NCBI GenBank assembly: GCA_934511365.1
Contig: CAKSWC010000016.1
Coordinates: 1-43,655 of the forward strand
Reading direction: 5' to 3'
From: an uncultured Eubacteriales bacterium
Lineage (GTDB): Bacteria > Bacillota > Clostridia > Oscillospirales > Acutalibacteraceae
Length of the DNA stretch: 43,655 nucleotides
Below, piece after piece: positions 17,198 through 24,961 of this stretch (the first letter of the stretch is position 1; every line of letters starts with the position of its first letter). Both the position numbers and the translations under genes were made by a program. A model generated the notes under the pieces. That model worked only from the letters and a program-made list of their open reading frames with translations, did no database searches and was not told the DNA's origin.

Positions 17198-17698
17198 ATG
17201 AAAAGGACTCTTATTGTAATTGATATGCAAAACGATTTTATCAGCGGTTCCCTCGGAACAAAGCAGGCAGAGGCGATTGTTGAAAATGTTCAAAAAAGGA
17301 TTGCCGAATACAAAGGACGTGGCGATGAAATAATTTATACCCGCGATACGCACGGCGAAAACTATCTTTCAACGCCGGAGGGAAAAAAGCTTCCTGTTGT
17401 TCACTGCGTAAAAGGTACTTGGGGCTGGCAGATTGCAGACGGACTTTATGTTGACTCTGCGGCGGTGATTGACAAGCCGACTTTCGGATACGTTGGATGG
17501 AACAAATTCAGCTTTGAAACGGTGGAGCTTTGCGGCCTTTGCACGGACATCTGTGTTGTTTCAAACGCTCTCATACTTAAGGCTATGTTTCCGGAGGCAA
17601 ACATTTTTGTTGATTCCTCCTGCTGCGCCGGAGTGACGCCTGAAAAACACGCTGCCGCACTTGAAACCATGAGAAGCTGCCAGATTGACGTTAAGTAA
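17198..17698 (+). CDS. Isochorismatase-superfamily cysteine hydrolase, nicotinamidase-like
   Basis: 166 residues, RBS AAAGGA. The catalytic triad of the family is visible: Asp9 in VIDMQNDF, Lys93 in DKPTFG and Cys119 in GLCTDICVVSNA. A D-x-H pair (Asp50, His52 in TRDTHG) and a later His in PVVHCVKGTWGW match the metal site of nicotinamidases. Nicotinamidase turns nicotinamide into nicotinate for NAD salvage, and this is the most likely role, though other amidases share the fold. It is shorter than typical PncA (about 180-210 residues). Transcribed alone, away from the SDR gene. Confidence 0.8.
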   Translation: MKRTLIVIDMQNDFISGSLGTKQAEAIVENVQKRIAEYKGRGDEIIYTRDTHGENYLSTPEGKKLPVVHCVKGTWGWQIADGLYVDSAAVIDKPTFGYVGWNKFSFETVELCGLCTDICVVSNALILKAMFPEANIFVDSSCCAGVTPEKHAAALETMRSCQIDVK

Positions 17699-18092
17699 CC
17701 TCTTTGACAATACAGCCGTCTTTTTGCGCCTGCCGCGGCGAGTTTCTGCGGGTGTAAAGGGAACGCCTTGACGCGTAAAGCATTTAACTTTACACACCGT
17801 CAGAATGCTTTGGCGGCGGGCTGACGAAGAAGGGCGACTCATGTTGTTTTTCCCCTCATTTCTTCCGTCAAACCGGAGAAATGAATAAACATCACCAAAA
17901 ATGTATATGCAATATTCAGCCGGATGATGAATAATTATCACCGGAAATGTTGAAAAGTATGTTAGGAAAGTTAAAAAGTTTACACTTTCTAAGCGTTTTA
18001 TTTTCGGAACAAAAAAATGTTGTTGAAAACTCCTGATTTTCAACATTTTTAACGAAGTTTTCAACATTGTAAGTTTTTCGCTTTACAAAAGC
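17699..18092. other. Hairpin-rich noncoding stretch
   Basis: No credible gene: the minus ORF through here overlaps the hydrolase gene antisense and has no RBS. Seen instead: GTAAAG-CATTTAA-CTTTAC inside TGACG/CGTCA arms (17769-17802); a competing GTGTAAAG (17752) / CTTTACAC (17788) pairing and an AAAGCATT (17777) / AATGCTTT (17804) pairing; TCATTTC..TCCG / CGGA..GAAATGA (17856-17884); GAAAGT/ACTTTC (17962-17992); AATG..TTGAAAA / TTTTCAACATT (18016-18047). Could be a structured RNA, a regulator-binding region or decayed sequence. Confidence 0.5.
17946..18068. repeat. Dispersed 11-bp motif AATGTTGAAAA
   Basis: AATGTTGAAAA at 17946-17956, its exact complement TTTTCAACATT at 18037-18047 and 18058-18068, and a variant with a 3-bp insert at 18016-18029. 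Four copies in about 120 bp of noncoding DNA suggest a binding-site cluster. Confidence 0.55.
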
Positions 18093-18131
18093 AAAAACGT
18101 CCGTAAAGTTTGTATCTTTACGGACGTTTTT
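18093..18131. terminator. Bidirectional terminator downstream of membrane-protein gene
   Basis: Perfect 16-bp arms (AAAAACGTCCGTAAAG and complement) with a 7-base loop. T-rich on both sides. It closes the minus-strand gene at 18188 and would also stop plus-strand readthrough. Confidence 0.8.
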
Positions 18132-18187
18132 GGATTATCGGCAGATATAAAGGCGAAGCGGCTGCGGATAGGAATGAAAAATGTATA

Positions 18188-19504
18188 TCACTTGTGTTTT
18201 TTGTTTTTTATTGATTGAAACAGCTTGTAAACAAGGGTATTTGTCAGGAGCGTTTTGTGCAGGTAATGGCGCTTTATGCAGCAGATGGCGGCGAGGGTAA
18301 ACAGAACAAAAATCGCGCTGCAAACCTCCGCTCTCAACCTGAAATAGTCAGGCTCAATCGTCAGCCACGAAGTGTTCAGGTGCGGATTAAGAATGATGTA
18401 TATCGAATCCTCAACGAGATAGAACATTGAACCGGCAATCAGAAGATGAACCGAAACGTGGAGAATGTTCGGAAGCTTATCGGAGAGTGCATATTTTGGC
18501 GCCCCTCTGTATTCGCGCCTTCCGGAAAGGAAGAGCAGAAGAATAACAAGAACAAGCCCGACGGCGGCAAAAACGGCGCCGAGAATTGAGTGCTTTGCAA
18601 CGGTTGCAAAAACGCTCTCATATTTGCTTTCAATGCTTTTGCATTTATCGTTGAAAACAAGGCCGCCGGAAAAGGAAATATAGATGTCAAAGCTCTGTTC
18701 ATATTCGCCGCCGAGTTCCTGAACAATCGGAAAAAGGTCCTGAAGCGGTCCGGGAACATAGTATGGGCTTTTTGAATCAAAAACCATCAAACAGTTTTCA
18801 AGCGATGAAAAGTATTTTTGCGCCTGTTCTCTTGTTGAAACCGGAGCATTGGAAACGAGGCGCTCCTTTTCGGCGTCAAACACTGCGTAATAAACCTTAT
18901 TAAGCTTTTCAATATAAGCGGCGGCTTCACTGTATCCCTCGTCAATGCGCTTGTATGACTCAATCAGCTCGTCATACTGCTTTTTGTAATAGGAGGTGAT
19001 TTTATCATTGTTAATAGTAAAGGTACCGTCCGGATTTTTTGAAGCAAAGCCGTTTTCAAAGTATTTTTCTTCAACGCTGTTGTTTTCGGTTTCATAGGCG
19101 AGAATTTCGAGCACGGTTTTAATTTGCTTTTCGCAGTTTTGGGTTGAGTCCTCAACATAATAGCGGATGGTGTCCGGACTTTTGAAGCCGTCGGGATCCT
19201 GATATTTCAGCGTATAGTCAAGAATATGTGTCAGCGCGGTTTTGACCTCATCTTTGAAAGGTTCGCTTTCCTGATAGTTAAAGCGCGGCCCCTGAAGGAA
19301 TGAATTCACAACGTATGGTTTTTCCTCGGTGTAAAGGCAGATGACGTCAAGAAACTGCGAGGCCGAAAAGAACGTGAGTACGGCAATTATAAACGCAATG
19401 AACGCTTTTGACGAGGTGAGGTAGAGTGTGTTCCTTATCGCGACAAAACTCTCATGCCCCTTTTTTTTGGTGCCTTCATCATTGGCGGTTTCTCCTGTTT
19501 TCAT
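18188..19504 (-). CDS. Membrane protein with large extracytoplasmic domain, sensor-like, no output domain
   Basis: 438 residues, RBS AAAGGAGG. One N-terminal membrane helix (AFIAFIIAVLTFFSA, about 33-50), then about 245 mostly hydrophilic, Tyr/Glu-rich residues outside, then helix ILGAVFAAVGLVLVILLLFL, the basic turn SGRREYRGAPKY, two more helices (HVSVHLLIAGSMFYLVE; CSAIFVLFTLAAICCI) and a Lys-rich tail. This layout resembles the input half of some Firmicutes sensor kinases, but there is no HisKA or ATPase domain. It follows rsmA by 54 bp and probably shares its transcript. Function unknown; family placement is inference. Confidence 0.7.
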   Translation of the reverse strand: MKTGETANDEGTKKKGHESFVAIRNTLYLTSSKAFIAFIIAVLTFFSASQFLDVICLYTEEKPYVVNSFLQGPRFNYQESEPFKDEVKTALTHILDYTLKYQDPDGFKSPDTIRYYVEDSTQNCEKQIKTVLEILAYETENNSVEEKYFENGFASKNPDGTFTINNDKITSYYKKQYDELIESYKRIDEGYSEAAAYIEKLNKVYYAVFDAEKERLVSNAPVSTREQAQKYFSSLENCLMVFDSKSPYYVPGPLQDLFPIVQELGGEYEQSFDIYISFSGGLVFNDKCKSIESKYESVFATVAKHSILGAVFAAVGLVLVILLLFLSGRREYRGAPKYALSDKLPNILHVSVHLLIAGSMFYLVEDSIYIILNPHLNTSWLTIEPDYFRLRAEVCSAIFVLFTLAAICCIKRHYLHKTLLTNTLVYKLFQSIKNKKHK

Positions 19505-19558
19505 TGCTTTGTTTCCTCCTTTGGCAAAATTCAGATTTTTTTGGCGTTCGCTCTCTTT

Positions 19559-20407
19559 TTAAAGCACTTTGCAAAGTGCGGCGAAGTTTTCAAGGCTCAT
19601 TTGCTCCGCCCTCACGTTTTTTTCAAGGCCGGCGCTTTCGAGAGCGGAGGAGACGGTCTCTTTGCTCAAAGAGAGGGAGGAGCTGACGGAATTGAGAACG
19701 GTCTTTCTCCTTTGAGCAAAGGCCGCCTTAATAACGCGGAAAAACTTTTTTTCGTCCTCAACCTCAACCGGCGGAGTTTTCCGCAGGTCAAGCCGAATTA
19801 CGGAGCTGTCAACTTTCGGAGCCGGCATAAACGAGCCTTTTGAAACATCGAAAAGCTTTTTTGCCGCCGCATAGTAATCAACGCAGGCTGTGACAGCGCC
19901 GGAGTCACGCGAGCCGCAGCCGCAGCAGAGCCGGTCGGCAACCTCTTTTTGAATCATGACCGTAATGCTTTCAATCGGAAGGCGGCTTTCAAGAAGGAGG
20001 GTTATCACCGGAGTTGTGATGTAATACGGAAGATTGGCACAGACAACAACCTTCATTCCGGAAAACTTTTCTTCGATAAGCTCATGCAGATTGATTTTCA
20101 TAATATCCGCGTTAACCACCTCGGTGTTGAGGCAGCCGTCCAGTGTTTCTGAAAGGATTGGAATGAGCCGGGCATCAAGTTCAACGGAAATAACCTTTTT
20201 TGCCCGTTTTGAAAGTTCCTTTGTCAGAACGCCGATTCCGGCGCCGATTTCGATAACTCCGGTGTTTTCGTCAATGCCGCAGTTTTCGGCCATCCTTGGG
20301 CAGACGGAGGGGTTGACAAGAAAGTTTTGTCCCAACGCTTTTGAAAAGGTGAAACCGTGGCGCGCAAGCACGTTCTTGATGACGGAAATGTCAGATAAGT
20401 TTTGCAT
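19559..20407 (-). CDS. rsmA: 16S rRNA (adenine1518/1519-N6)-dimethyltransferase
   Basis: 282 residues from ATG 20407; an ATG at 20428 has no RBS, while AGGAG lies 11 bases before 20407. RsmA (KsgA) dimethylates two adjacent adenines near the 3' end of 16S rRNA late in small-subunit assembly. Seen: KALGQNFLVNP at the N-terminus, SAM-binding EIGAGIGVLTKEL, VNADIMK and the catalytic NLPYYITTP motif; the C-terminal helical domain starts near FMPAPKVDSSVIRL. Length and motifs are standard. Promoter at 20462-20491, divergent from galE. Confidence 0.95.
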   Translation of the reverse strand: MQNLSDISVIKNVLARHGFTFSKALGQNFLVNPSVCPRMAENCGIDENTGVIEIGAGIGVLTKELSKRAKKVISVELDARLIPILSETLDGCLNTEVVNADIMKINLHELIEEKFSGMKVVVCANLPYYITTPVITLLLESRLPIESITVMIQKEVADRLCCGCGSRDSGAVTACVDYYAAAKKLFDVSKGSFMPAPKVDSSVIRLDLRKTPPVEVEDEKKFFRVIKAAFAQRRKTVLNSVSSSLSLSKETVSSALESAGLEKNVRAEQMSLENFAALCKVL

Positions 20408-20439
20408 AAGATAAAATGCTCCTTGCATTTTTTAAATTT

Positions 20440-20472
20440 CGTTGTATAATAAGGTTAATATATTATACAACG
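20440..20472. promoter_or_regulatory. 11-bp dyad with a TATAAT on each strand, rsmA/galE control region
   Basis: CGTTGTATAAT (20440-20450) and its exact complement ATTATACAACG (20462-20472) face each other across 11 bp. Each arm holds a perfect -10 box. The plus-strand box (20445-20450) has only a weak -35 (TTGCAT at 20423, 16-bp spacer) and would serve galE. The minus-strand one serves rsmA. A protein bound to the dyad would cover both. Confidence 0.65.
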
Positions 20473-20491
20473 AGGTGAAGCATTATGTCAA
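20462..20491 (-). promoter_or_regulatory. rsmA: Consensus promoter of rsmA, -35 inside galE start
   Basis: Minus strand TTGACA (20491-20486), 18-bp spacer, TATAAT (20467-20462). The -35 box overlaps the first codons of galE, so the two transcripts must overlap or compete. Confidence 0.75.
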
Positions 20492-21504
20492 TTCTTGTTA
20501 CCGGAGGTGCCGGTTTTATCGGCTCCCACACCTGCATTGAACTTTTAAAGGCCGGCTTTGACGTTGTTGTTGTGGATAATTTTTACAACAGCAAACGCGA
20601 AGCACTCAGAAGAATTGCGGAACTTTCAAAAAAGGAATTTGCATTCTATGAATGTGATATCCGCGATGAAGAGGGTCTTGACAAGGTTTTCAAAAGCGAA
20701 AAAATTGACGCGGTTATTCATTTCGCCGGACTCAAATCCGTTCCCGAATCCTGCAAAAAACCGCTTGAATATTATGACAACAACATAGGCGGAACGCTCA
20801 CTCTCTGCCGCGTTATGAAAAAGAACGGCTGCCAGAGAATCGTTTTCAGCTCCTCTGCAACCGTTTACGGAATGAACAACCCCTCTCCGCTTAAAGAGAC
20901 TATGCCAACAGGCGGAACAACAAATCCCTATGGAACAACCAAGTATATGATTGAGCTTATCCTCAAGGATCTTTACACCGCAGATAACCAGTGGTCAATC
21001 AGCCTTCTGCGTTATTTCAACCCGATCGGAGCGCATGAAAGCGGAAGGATAGGTGAGGATCCGAATGGAATTCCAAACAACCTTATGCCGTATATCACTC
21101 AGGTCGCAATCGGAAAGCGCGAATATCTCAATGTTTTCGGCAACGATTATGACACTCCGGACGGAACCGGCGTGCGCGATTATATCCACGTTGTTGACCT
21201 TGCCCTCGGCCATGTCAAGGCTGTTGACCGCGTTCTTTCTCAGAGAGGCTGCGAGGTGTTTAACCTCGGAACCGGCGTTGGTTACAGCGTTCTTGACGTT
21301 GTTCACGCTTTTGAAAAGGCGAGCGGAGTCACAATCAATTATAAAATCGGCCCGCGCCGCCCGGGTGATATTGCAACCTGCTATTCCGACCCGACAAAGG
21401 CGCAGGATATCCTCGGCTGGAAAGCGGAAAGGAATCTTGAGCAGATGTGCGCCGATTCATGGCGTTGGCAGAGCATGAATCCAAACGGCTATCCCGATAA
21501 CTGA
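20485..21504 (+). CDS. galE: UDP-glucose 4-epimerase
   Basis: 339 residues, the usual GalE length. It interconverts UDP-glucose and UDP-galactose (Leloir pathway and supply of galactose for surface glycans). NAD-binding VTGGAGFIGSH at the N-terminus, catalytic SSSATVYG (Ser) and Tyr149/Lys153 in NPYGTTKYMIE, then NPIGAHESGRIGEDP and GTGVRDYIHVVDLA, all typical. RBS CGAGGTGAAG. Transcribed alone, divergent from rsmA; no other Leloir genes lie nearby. Confidence 0.95.
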   Translation: MSILVTGGAGFIGSHTCIELLKAGFDVVVVDNFYNSKREALRRIAELSKKEFAFYECDIRDEEGLDKVFKSEKIDAVIHFAGLKSVPESCKKPLEYYDNNIGGTLTLCRVMKKNGCQRIVFSSSATVYGMNNPSPLKETMPTGGTTNPYGTTKYMIELILKDLYTADNQWSISLLRYFNPIGAHESGRIGEDPNGIPNNLMPYITQVAIGKREYLNVFGNDYDTPDGTGVRDYIHVVDLALGHVKAVDRVLSQRGCEVFNLGTGVGYSVLDVVHAFEKASGVTINYKIGPRRPGDIATCYSDPTKAQDILGWKAERNLEQMCADSWRWQSMNPNGYPDN

Positions 21505-21514
21505 TAAAACACAA

Positions 21515-21547
21515 GGGGCTGCGGCGAAAGAATTTCGTCACAGCCCC
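21515..21547. terminator. Shared terminator of galE and yebC
   Basis: Outer stem GGGGCTG / CAGCCCC with an inner CGAAA-GAA-TTTCG. On the plus strand it is followed by ATTTAATTTTAATTTT. It lies between convergent stops at 21504 and 21562. Confidence 0.8.
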
Positions 21548-21561
21548 ATTTAATTTTAATT

Positions 21562-22299
21562 TTACGGCAAATCCTCGGTGTTTTCAAGGTTATGCCAAAC
21601 GCCCTGAACGTCATCGTTTTCTTCCATCATGTCAAGGAGTCTGCTCATCATTTTGAGATCCTCCTCATCGGTAAGCTTGGTGTAGGTTGAGGGAATATAC
21701 TCGGTTTCGGCGGAGACGAACGTATAGCCCTTTGCAGAGAGGTCATCGCGAACGGCGGAAAGATCGTTCGGCTCGGTGCGGATGATATAAACGTCCTCGT
21801 CCGTAATGAAGTCGGCGGCGCCGGCCTCAAGAGCGTCCTCCATAAGCTTTTCTTCGTCAACATCCTCGGCCTCAATAACAATTTCGCCGTATTTTGTGAA
21901 GAGGAAGGAGACGCAGCCGCTCTGACCCATGTTGCCCTTGTTCTTGTCAAAATAATGGCGCATTTCGCCTGCGGTGCGGTTGCGGTTGTCGGTCAGTGTT
22001 TCAACAATAACGGCAATGCCTGACGGGCCGTAGCCTTCATAGATAATGTCCTCATAATGGGCGTTGCCGCCCTCGCCGGAGGCTTTTTTGATAATGCGGT
22101 CAATGTTGTCGTTGGGAACATTGTTCGCCTTCGCCTTGGCAATAATATCCTTGAGCTTGGAGTTTGAAGCGGGATCCGGGCCTCCGTCACGCACGGCGAT
22201 GGCAATTTCACGGCCGATTTTTGTGAATACCTTTGCCCTTGCGTTATCGGTTTTTTCCTTTTTGCGCTTAATTGTGCTCCATTTTGAATGTCCTGACAT
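21562..22299 (-). CDS. yebC: YebC/PmpR family protein
   Basis: 245 residues, full length. The signature N-terminus MSGHSKWSTIKRKKEKTD is followed by GGPDPASNSKLKDIIAKA and later EGYGPSGIAVIVETLTDNRNRT, both hallmarks of the family. Members were long described as DNA-binding transcription regulators; recent work also ties some to the ribosome and translation of difficult sequences. Which applies here cannot be told. It lies 27 bp after the small lipoprotein gene and may be cotranscribed. Confidence 0.95.
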   Translation of the reverse strand: MSGHSKWSTIKRKKEKTDNARAKVFTKIGREIAIAVRDGGPDPASNSKLKDIIAKAKANNVPNDNIDRIIKKASGEGGNAHYEDIIYEGYGPSGIAVIVETLTDNRNRTAGEMRHYFDKNKGNMGQSGCVSFLFTKYGEIVIEAEDVDEEKLMEDALEAGAADFITDEDVYIIRTEPNDLSAVRDDLSAKGYTFVSAETEYIPSTYTKLTDEEDLKMMSRLLDMMEENDDVQGVWHNLENTEDLP

Positions 22300-22326
22300 A
22301 ACTCACCAATCCTTAAAATATGTTAA

Positions 22327-22824
22327 TTAATCATTATTTGAAGCTGTGCTCGGCTTTGAAGCGGAGGTTGTTCCTTTTGCGGAAGTCCGTTCGGTTTCTT
22401 CTTCTCCGGTGAGAATTTTTGAATTGCTGTATCCAAAAATTTGAAGATTGCAGCCGAACATATCGTGCTGAGCGGTGCCGTCCTCGCTGAAAATAAGCTG
22501 AAGAAAAGCTTTTCCGTTGCCGCAGCGCCACTGAGCAATGCCGTTGTTCAGTGAATAATTCTCCGGCGCGGAACCGACCTTCAAAAACTCAAAGCCAGCT
22601 TTTTTGAGGTCTTTAATATACTTTACAAAATCTTTATACGTTGTTTTTTCAATTTTAACATTCATTGCGTCCGCAAAACCCGCGTAAGAAACGTCGGAAT
22701 ACCTGTATACCGGAACGGACGAAAACGCCTCGTTCGCCACCCACTTTGAGGTATCGGCTTTTTTGCACGCACAAAGCGAAAAAAGTAAAGCAACGGAAAG
22801 AAAAAGAAGAACAGTTTTTTTCAT
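22327..22824 (-). CDS. Small hypothetical lipoprotein
   Basis: 165 residues. Signal peptide with lipobox-like LCAC (Cys20), so probably a membrane-attached lipoprotein. The middle (about 30-130) looks like one small alpha/beta domain: VPVYRYSDVSYAGFADAMNV, a KDFVKYIKDLKKAGFEF helix, then strands with AQWRCGNGKAFLQLIF. The tail from about 140 is Ser/Thr-rich and probably disordered. It resembles small lipoproteins common in Clostridia that lack assigned function. Upstream of yebC on the same strand. Confidence 0.8.
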   Translation of the reverse strand: MKKTVLLFLSVALLFSLCACKKADTSKWVANEAFSSVPVYRYSDVSYAGFADAMNVKIEKTTYKDFVKYIKDLKKAGFEFLKVGSAPENYSLNNGIAQWRCGNGKAFLQLIFSEDGTAQHDMFGCNLQIFGYSNSKILTGEEETERTSAKGTTSASKPSTASNND

Positions 22825-22862
22825 GTTTTCACCTCATACGAACGCGGAAAAGCACCGCAAAA

Positions 22863-22884
22863 CGGGCTGTTTGAAAACAGCCCG
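22863..22884. terminator. Terminator after coiled-coil gene
   Basis: CGGGCTGTTT / AAACAGCCCG with a GA loop. T-rich on the plus side (AAATTTTTTATT) and TTTTGCGG on the minus side. It separates the gene ending at 22892 from the lipoprotein starting at 22824. Confidence 0.65.
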
Positions 22885-22891
22885 AAATTTT

Positions 22892-23662
22892 TTATTCCGC
22901 CGGTTCATCGCTCACGGTTTTGTCCTCGCCGAGCGTTCTCATGTGGTTTTCATAACCGGACTGGAACTGCTTGTAGACCTCTGTTATCTGATTGAGGTTG
23001 TTCATTGCAATATTCTGATATTTGCTCAAAGCCTCGCAGACAAAGTTGTATGAGCCCTGAGATGTGCTTGCGGCCCAATCCCTTGCGGCCTTCTTGTGGG
23101 CGTCGCAGTCGGCATTGGTTTTTGCAATGAAAGCGTTCATCTCTTTCTGGCAGTTGTCTTTGATTTCTTCCGCGCGGACTCTTGCTGCCTGGGTTATTGA
23201 GTGGCTTGCAACCATTTCCTCGGCCTGAGCCTGGGCGCGCTTGATGATGCTGTCGGCATCATCGTTCGCCTTCTGGGTGGTTGACTTGTAATACTCCTTG
23301 GCGGAGGAAACAATGCTGTTTTCCTCGCGGTGAGCGTTGCTTATAATGCTGTCGCGGTTGGAGATAATGCTTTTGGCCTCTGAAATTTCACCGGGAAGCT
23401 TCTGGGTGATATACTGAACGAGGTGAGTGATTTCCTCGCCGTTGATGATCCTCTTTTTCTTTGAGAAAAAGAACTTCTTGCTGGTTGCAATATAGTTTTC
23501 AAGCTCATTAACAAGCTCTTCAAAATCAAGCGAACCCCATCTGCTTTCGGCGTCCTCTTCGTCATATTCGCCGAATTCGGAGATATCCTCAAAATCATCG
23601 TCGTCCTGCTTAACATCCTCAACCTCAAGGTCGGTCTCAAGATCATAGAAATTATTTGCCAT
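22892..23662 (-). CDS. Acidic-headed coiled-coil protein, DivIVA/ATPase-subunit-like
   Basis: 256 residues. The first 45 are very acidic (DDDDFEDISEFGEYDEEDAE). Then comes KKFFFSKKKRIINGEEITHLV, followed by a long helical stretch (about 85-200) of repeated SIISNxxxE and AQAEEMVAS-type heptads, ending with a second helix. This arrangement (a basic loop, a short amphipathic helix, then a coiled coil of NR/AE-rich heptads) matches a conserved Clostridia protein usually found next to coaD and annotated as ATPase-like or DivIVA-like. A cell-division or membrane-scaffold role is possible, not shown. Follows coaD by 76 bp. Confidence 0.75.
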   Translation of the reverse strand: MANNFYDLETDLEVEDVKQDDDDFEDISEFGEYDEEDAESRWGSLDFEELVNELENYIATSKKFFFSKKKRIINGEEITHLVQYITQKLPGEISEAKSIISNRDSIISNAHREENSIVSSAKEYYKSTTQKANDDADSIIKRAQAQAEEMVASHSITQAARVRAEEIKDNCQKEMNAFIAKTNADCDAHKKAARDWAASTSQGSYNFVCEALSKYQNIAMNNLNQITEVYKQFQSGYENHMRTLGEDKTVSDEPAE

Positions 23663-23738
23663 AAATAAACAATCCTTTCTTTAAAGAAACTGTATCTTTC
23701 AGATTATATATGAATACCGCTTTTTTGGGGGAAGGCCG

Positions 23739-24233
23739 TTATTCGGTCTCTCTCAGGCGGTCAATTATATCCCGGCTGACTTCTTCCGGAAGGAAGGGTG
23801 TAACGTCTCCGCCGAGGCGGCAGACCTGCTTTATCATGCTGGAAGAGAGGAACATATTTTCGGCTCCGGCGGCCATAAAGACCGTTTCAACAGAGCTGTT
23901 GAGCTTTTTGTTGGTCAGAGCCTGCTGAAATTCGTCCTCAAAGTCCGAAACGGCGCGCAGTCCCTTAACAATCACGTCTGCGTTCTTTTTTCTTGCGTAT
24001 TCGGCAAGCAGACCGAAGTCGCAGTCAACCTCAACATTTGAGAGCTCCCTCGTGCAGCGTTTTATAAGCTCCATCCTTTCCTCAACGGAAAAGCAGGAGG
24101 TGTTGGCCTTGCGGTAGTTGGACATGACAACAACTATCACGCGGTCAAAGAGCTTTGCGCTCCTTTTGATAATATCGAGGTGCCCGTCGGTTATCGGGTC
24201 GAACGAACCGGGGCAGATGGCTGTTTTGCTCAT
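23739..24233 (-). CDS. coaD: Pantetheine-phosphate adenylyltransferase
   Basis: 164 residues, standard length. It catalyses ATP plus 4'-phosphopantetheine to dephospho-CoA, the fourth step of CoA synthesis. Seen: CPGSFDPITDGHLDII with the nucleotidyltransferase GH motif, VIVVVMSN, KGLRAVSDFEDEFQ and SSSMIKQV (in place of the usual ISSTxVR). It begins two bases after the rsmD stop, the common rsmD-coaD pair. CoA and the 4'-phosphopantetheine group also matter for the carrier protein at 43222. Confidence 0.95.
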   Translation of the reverse strand: MSKTAICPGSFDPITDGHLDIIKRSAKLFDRVIVVVMSNYRKANTSCFSVEERMELIKRCTRELSNVEVDCDFGLLAEYARKKNADVIVKGLRAVSDFEDEFQQALTNKKLNSSVETVFMAAGAENMFLSSSMIKQVCRLGGDVTPFLPEEVSRDIIDRLRETE

Positions 24234-24235
24234 TT

Positions 24236-24787
24236 TCAGTCGTCCTCCTCAAAAGGGATACGATATAAAAACAGACTGACTTTTCCGTATCTGTATTTTT
24301 TAATGAGTCTGAACTCTCCGGCGCATTCCGGCATTTTTTCATCCGGCGGAGCCTCACAGAGGATGCAGCCGCCTTTGTTCATCACAGAGGGAACAAGCTC
24401 AAGCGCCGATTGAAGCAGACCGGTTGAATACGGCGGATCAAGAAAAGCGATGTCAAACTTTCCGGAAAAAGTTTTCAAAAAGGAGAGACTGTCGCCGCAG
24501 ATGACCGAAGCGTTTTTTGAAAGACCGGTGAGCTCAAGGTTTTTTCTGACAATGTCTGCGGCCTTTTTTGAGCAGTCAATGAACACGGCGCTTTGCGCCC
24601 CGCGCGAGAGCGCTTCAATGCCGAGCTGACCCGAGCCGGCAAAAAGGTCAAGAACCTTCCGTCCCTCAAGCTCAAACTGAACAATACTGAACAGCGCCTC
24701 CTTGACTCTGTCGGTGGTTGGGCGAACATCGTTGCCCTCAAGTGTAAAAAGCCGCCGTCCCCGGGCGGAACCCGTAATAACTCTCAT
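24236..24787 (-). CDS. rsmD: 16S rRNA (guanine966-N2)-methyltransferase
   Basis: 183 residues from ATG 24787, chosen because AAAGGAG lies just upstream; an ATG at 24802 has no RBS. RsmD methylates G966 of 16S rRNA. Seen: MRVITGSARGRRL at the start, RPTTDRVKEALFSI, SAM-binding VLDLFAGSGQLGIEALSRGA and catalytic FLDPPYSTG. All are diagnostic. It heads the rsmD-coaD-coiled-coil run and has its own promoter. Confidence 0.95.
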   Translation of the reverse strand: MRVITGSARGRRLFTLEGNDVRPTTDRVKEALFSIVQFELEGRKVLDLFAGSGQLGIEALSRGAQSAVFIDCSKKAADIVRKNLELTGLSKNASVICGDSLSFLKTFSGKFDIAFLDPPYSTGLLQSALELVPSVMNKGGCILCEAPPDEKMPECAGEFRLIKKYRYGKVSLFLYRIPFEEDD

Positions 24788-24866
24788 GCTTCTCCTTTGC
24801 ACCGAACAGCCGCTGAGGCAAAAACTTTTTTAAAAAACCGCTGTCCGAATGACATATACAATATGT

Positions 24867-24895
24867 ATTATCTCATTTTTCGCTGAAAATTGCAA
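24867..24895 (-). promoter_or_regulatory. Promoter of rsmD-coaD run
   Basis: Minus strand TTGCAA (24895-24890), 17-bp spacer, GATAAT (24872-24867), about 80 bp before the rsmD start. A dyad ACATAT-ACA-ATATGT overlaps the predicted transcript start. No strong hairpin was seen between yhaM and this promoter. Confidence 0.6.
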
Positions 24896-24961
24896 CACTA
24901 TTTTGTTAATTTCTCGCTTTTAACACAATTTCCCGCATAAAAATGCACTGTTTGCTGTGAT

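Noticed and set aside
17561..18067. Minus-strand ORF of 168 residues
   Set aside because: It overlaps the nicotinamidase-like gene antisense, shows no family resemblance and covers hairpin-rich DNA.
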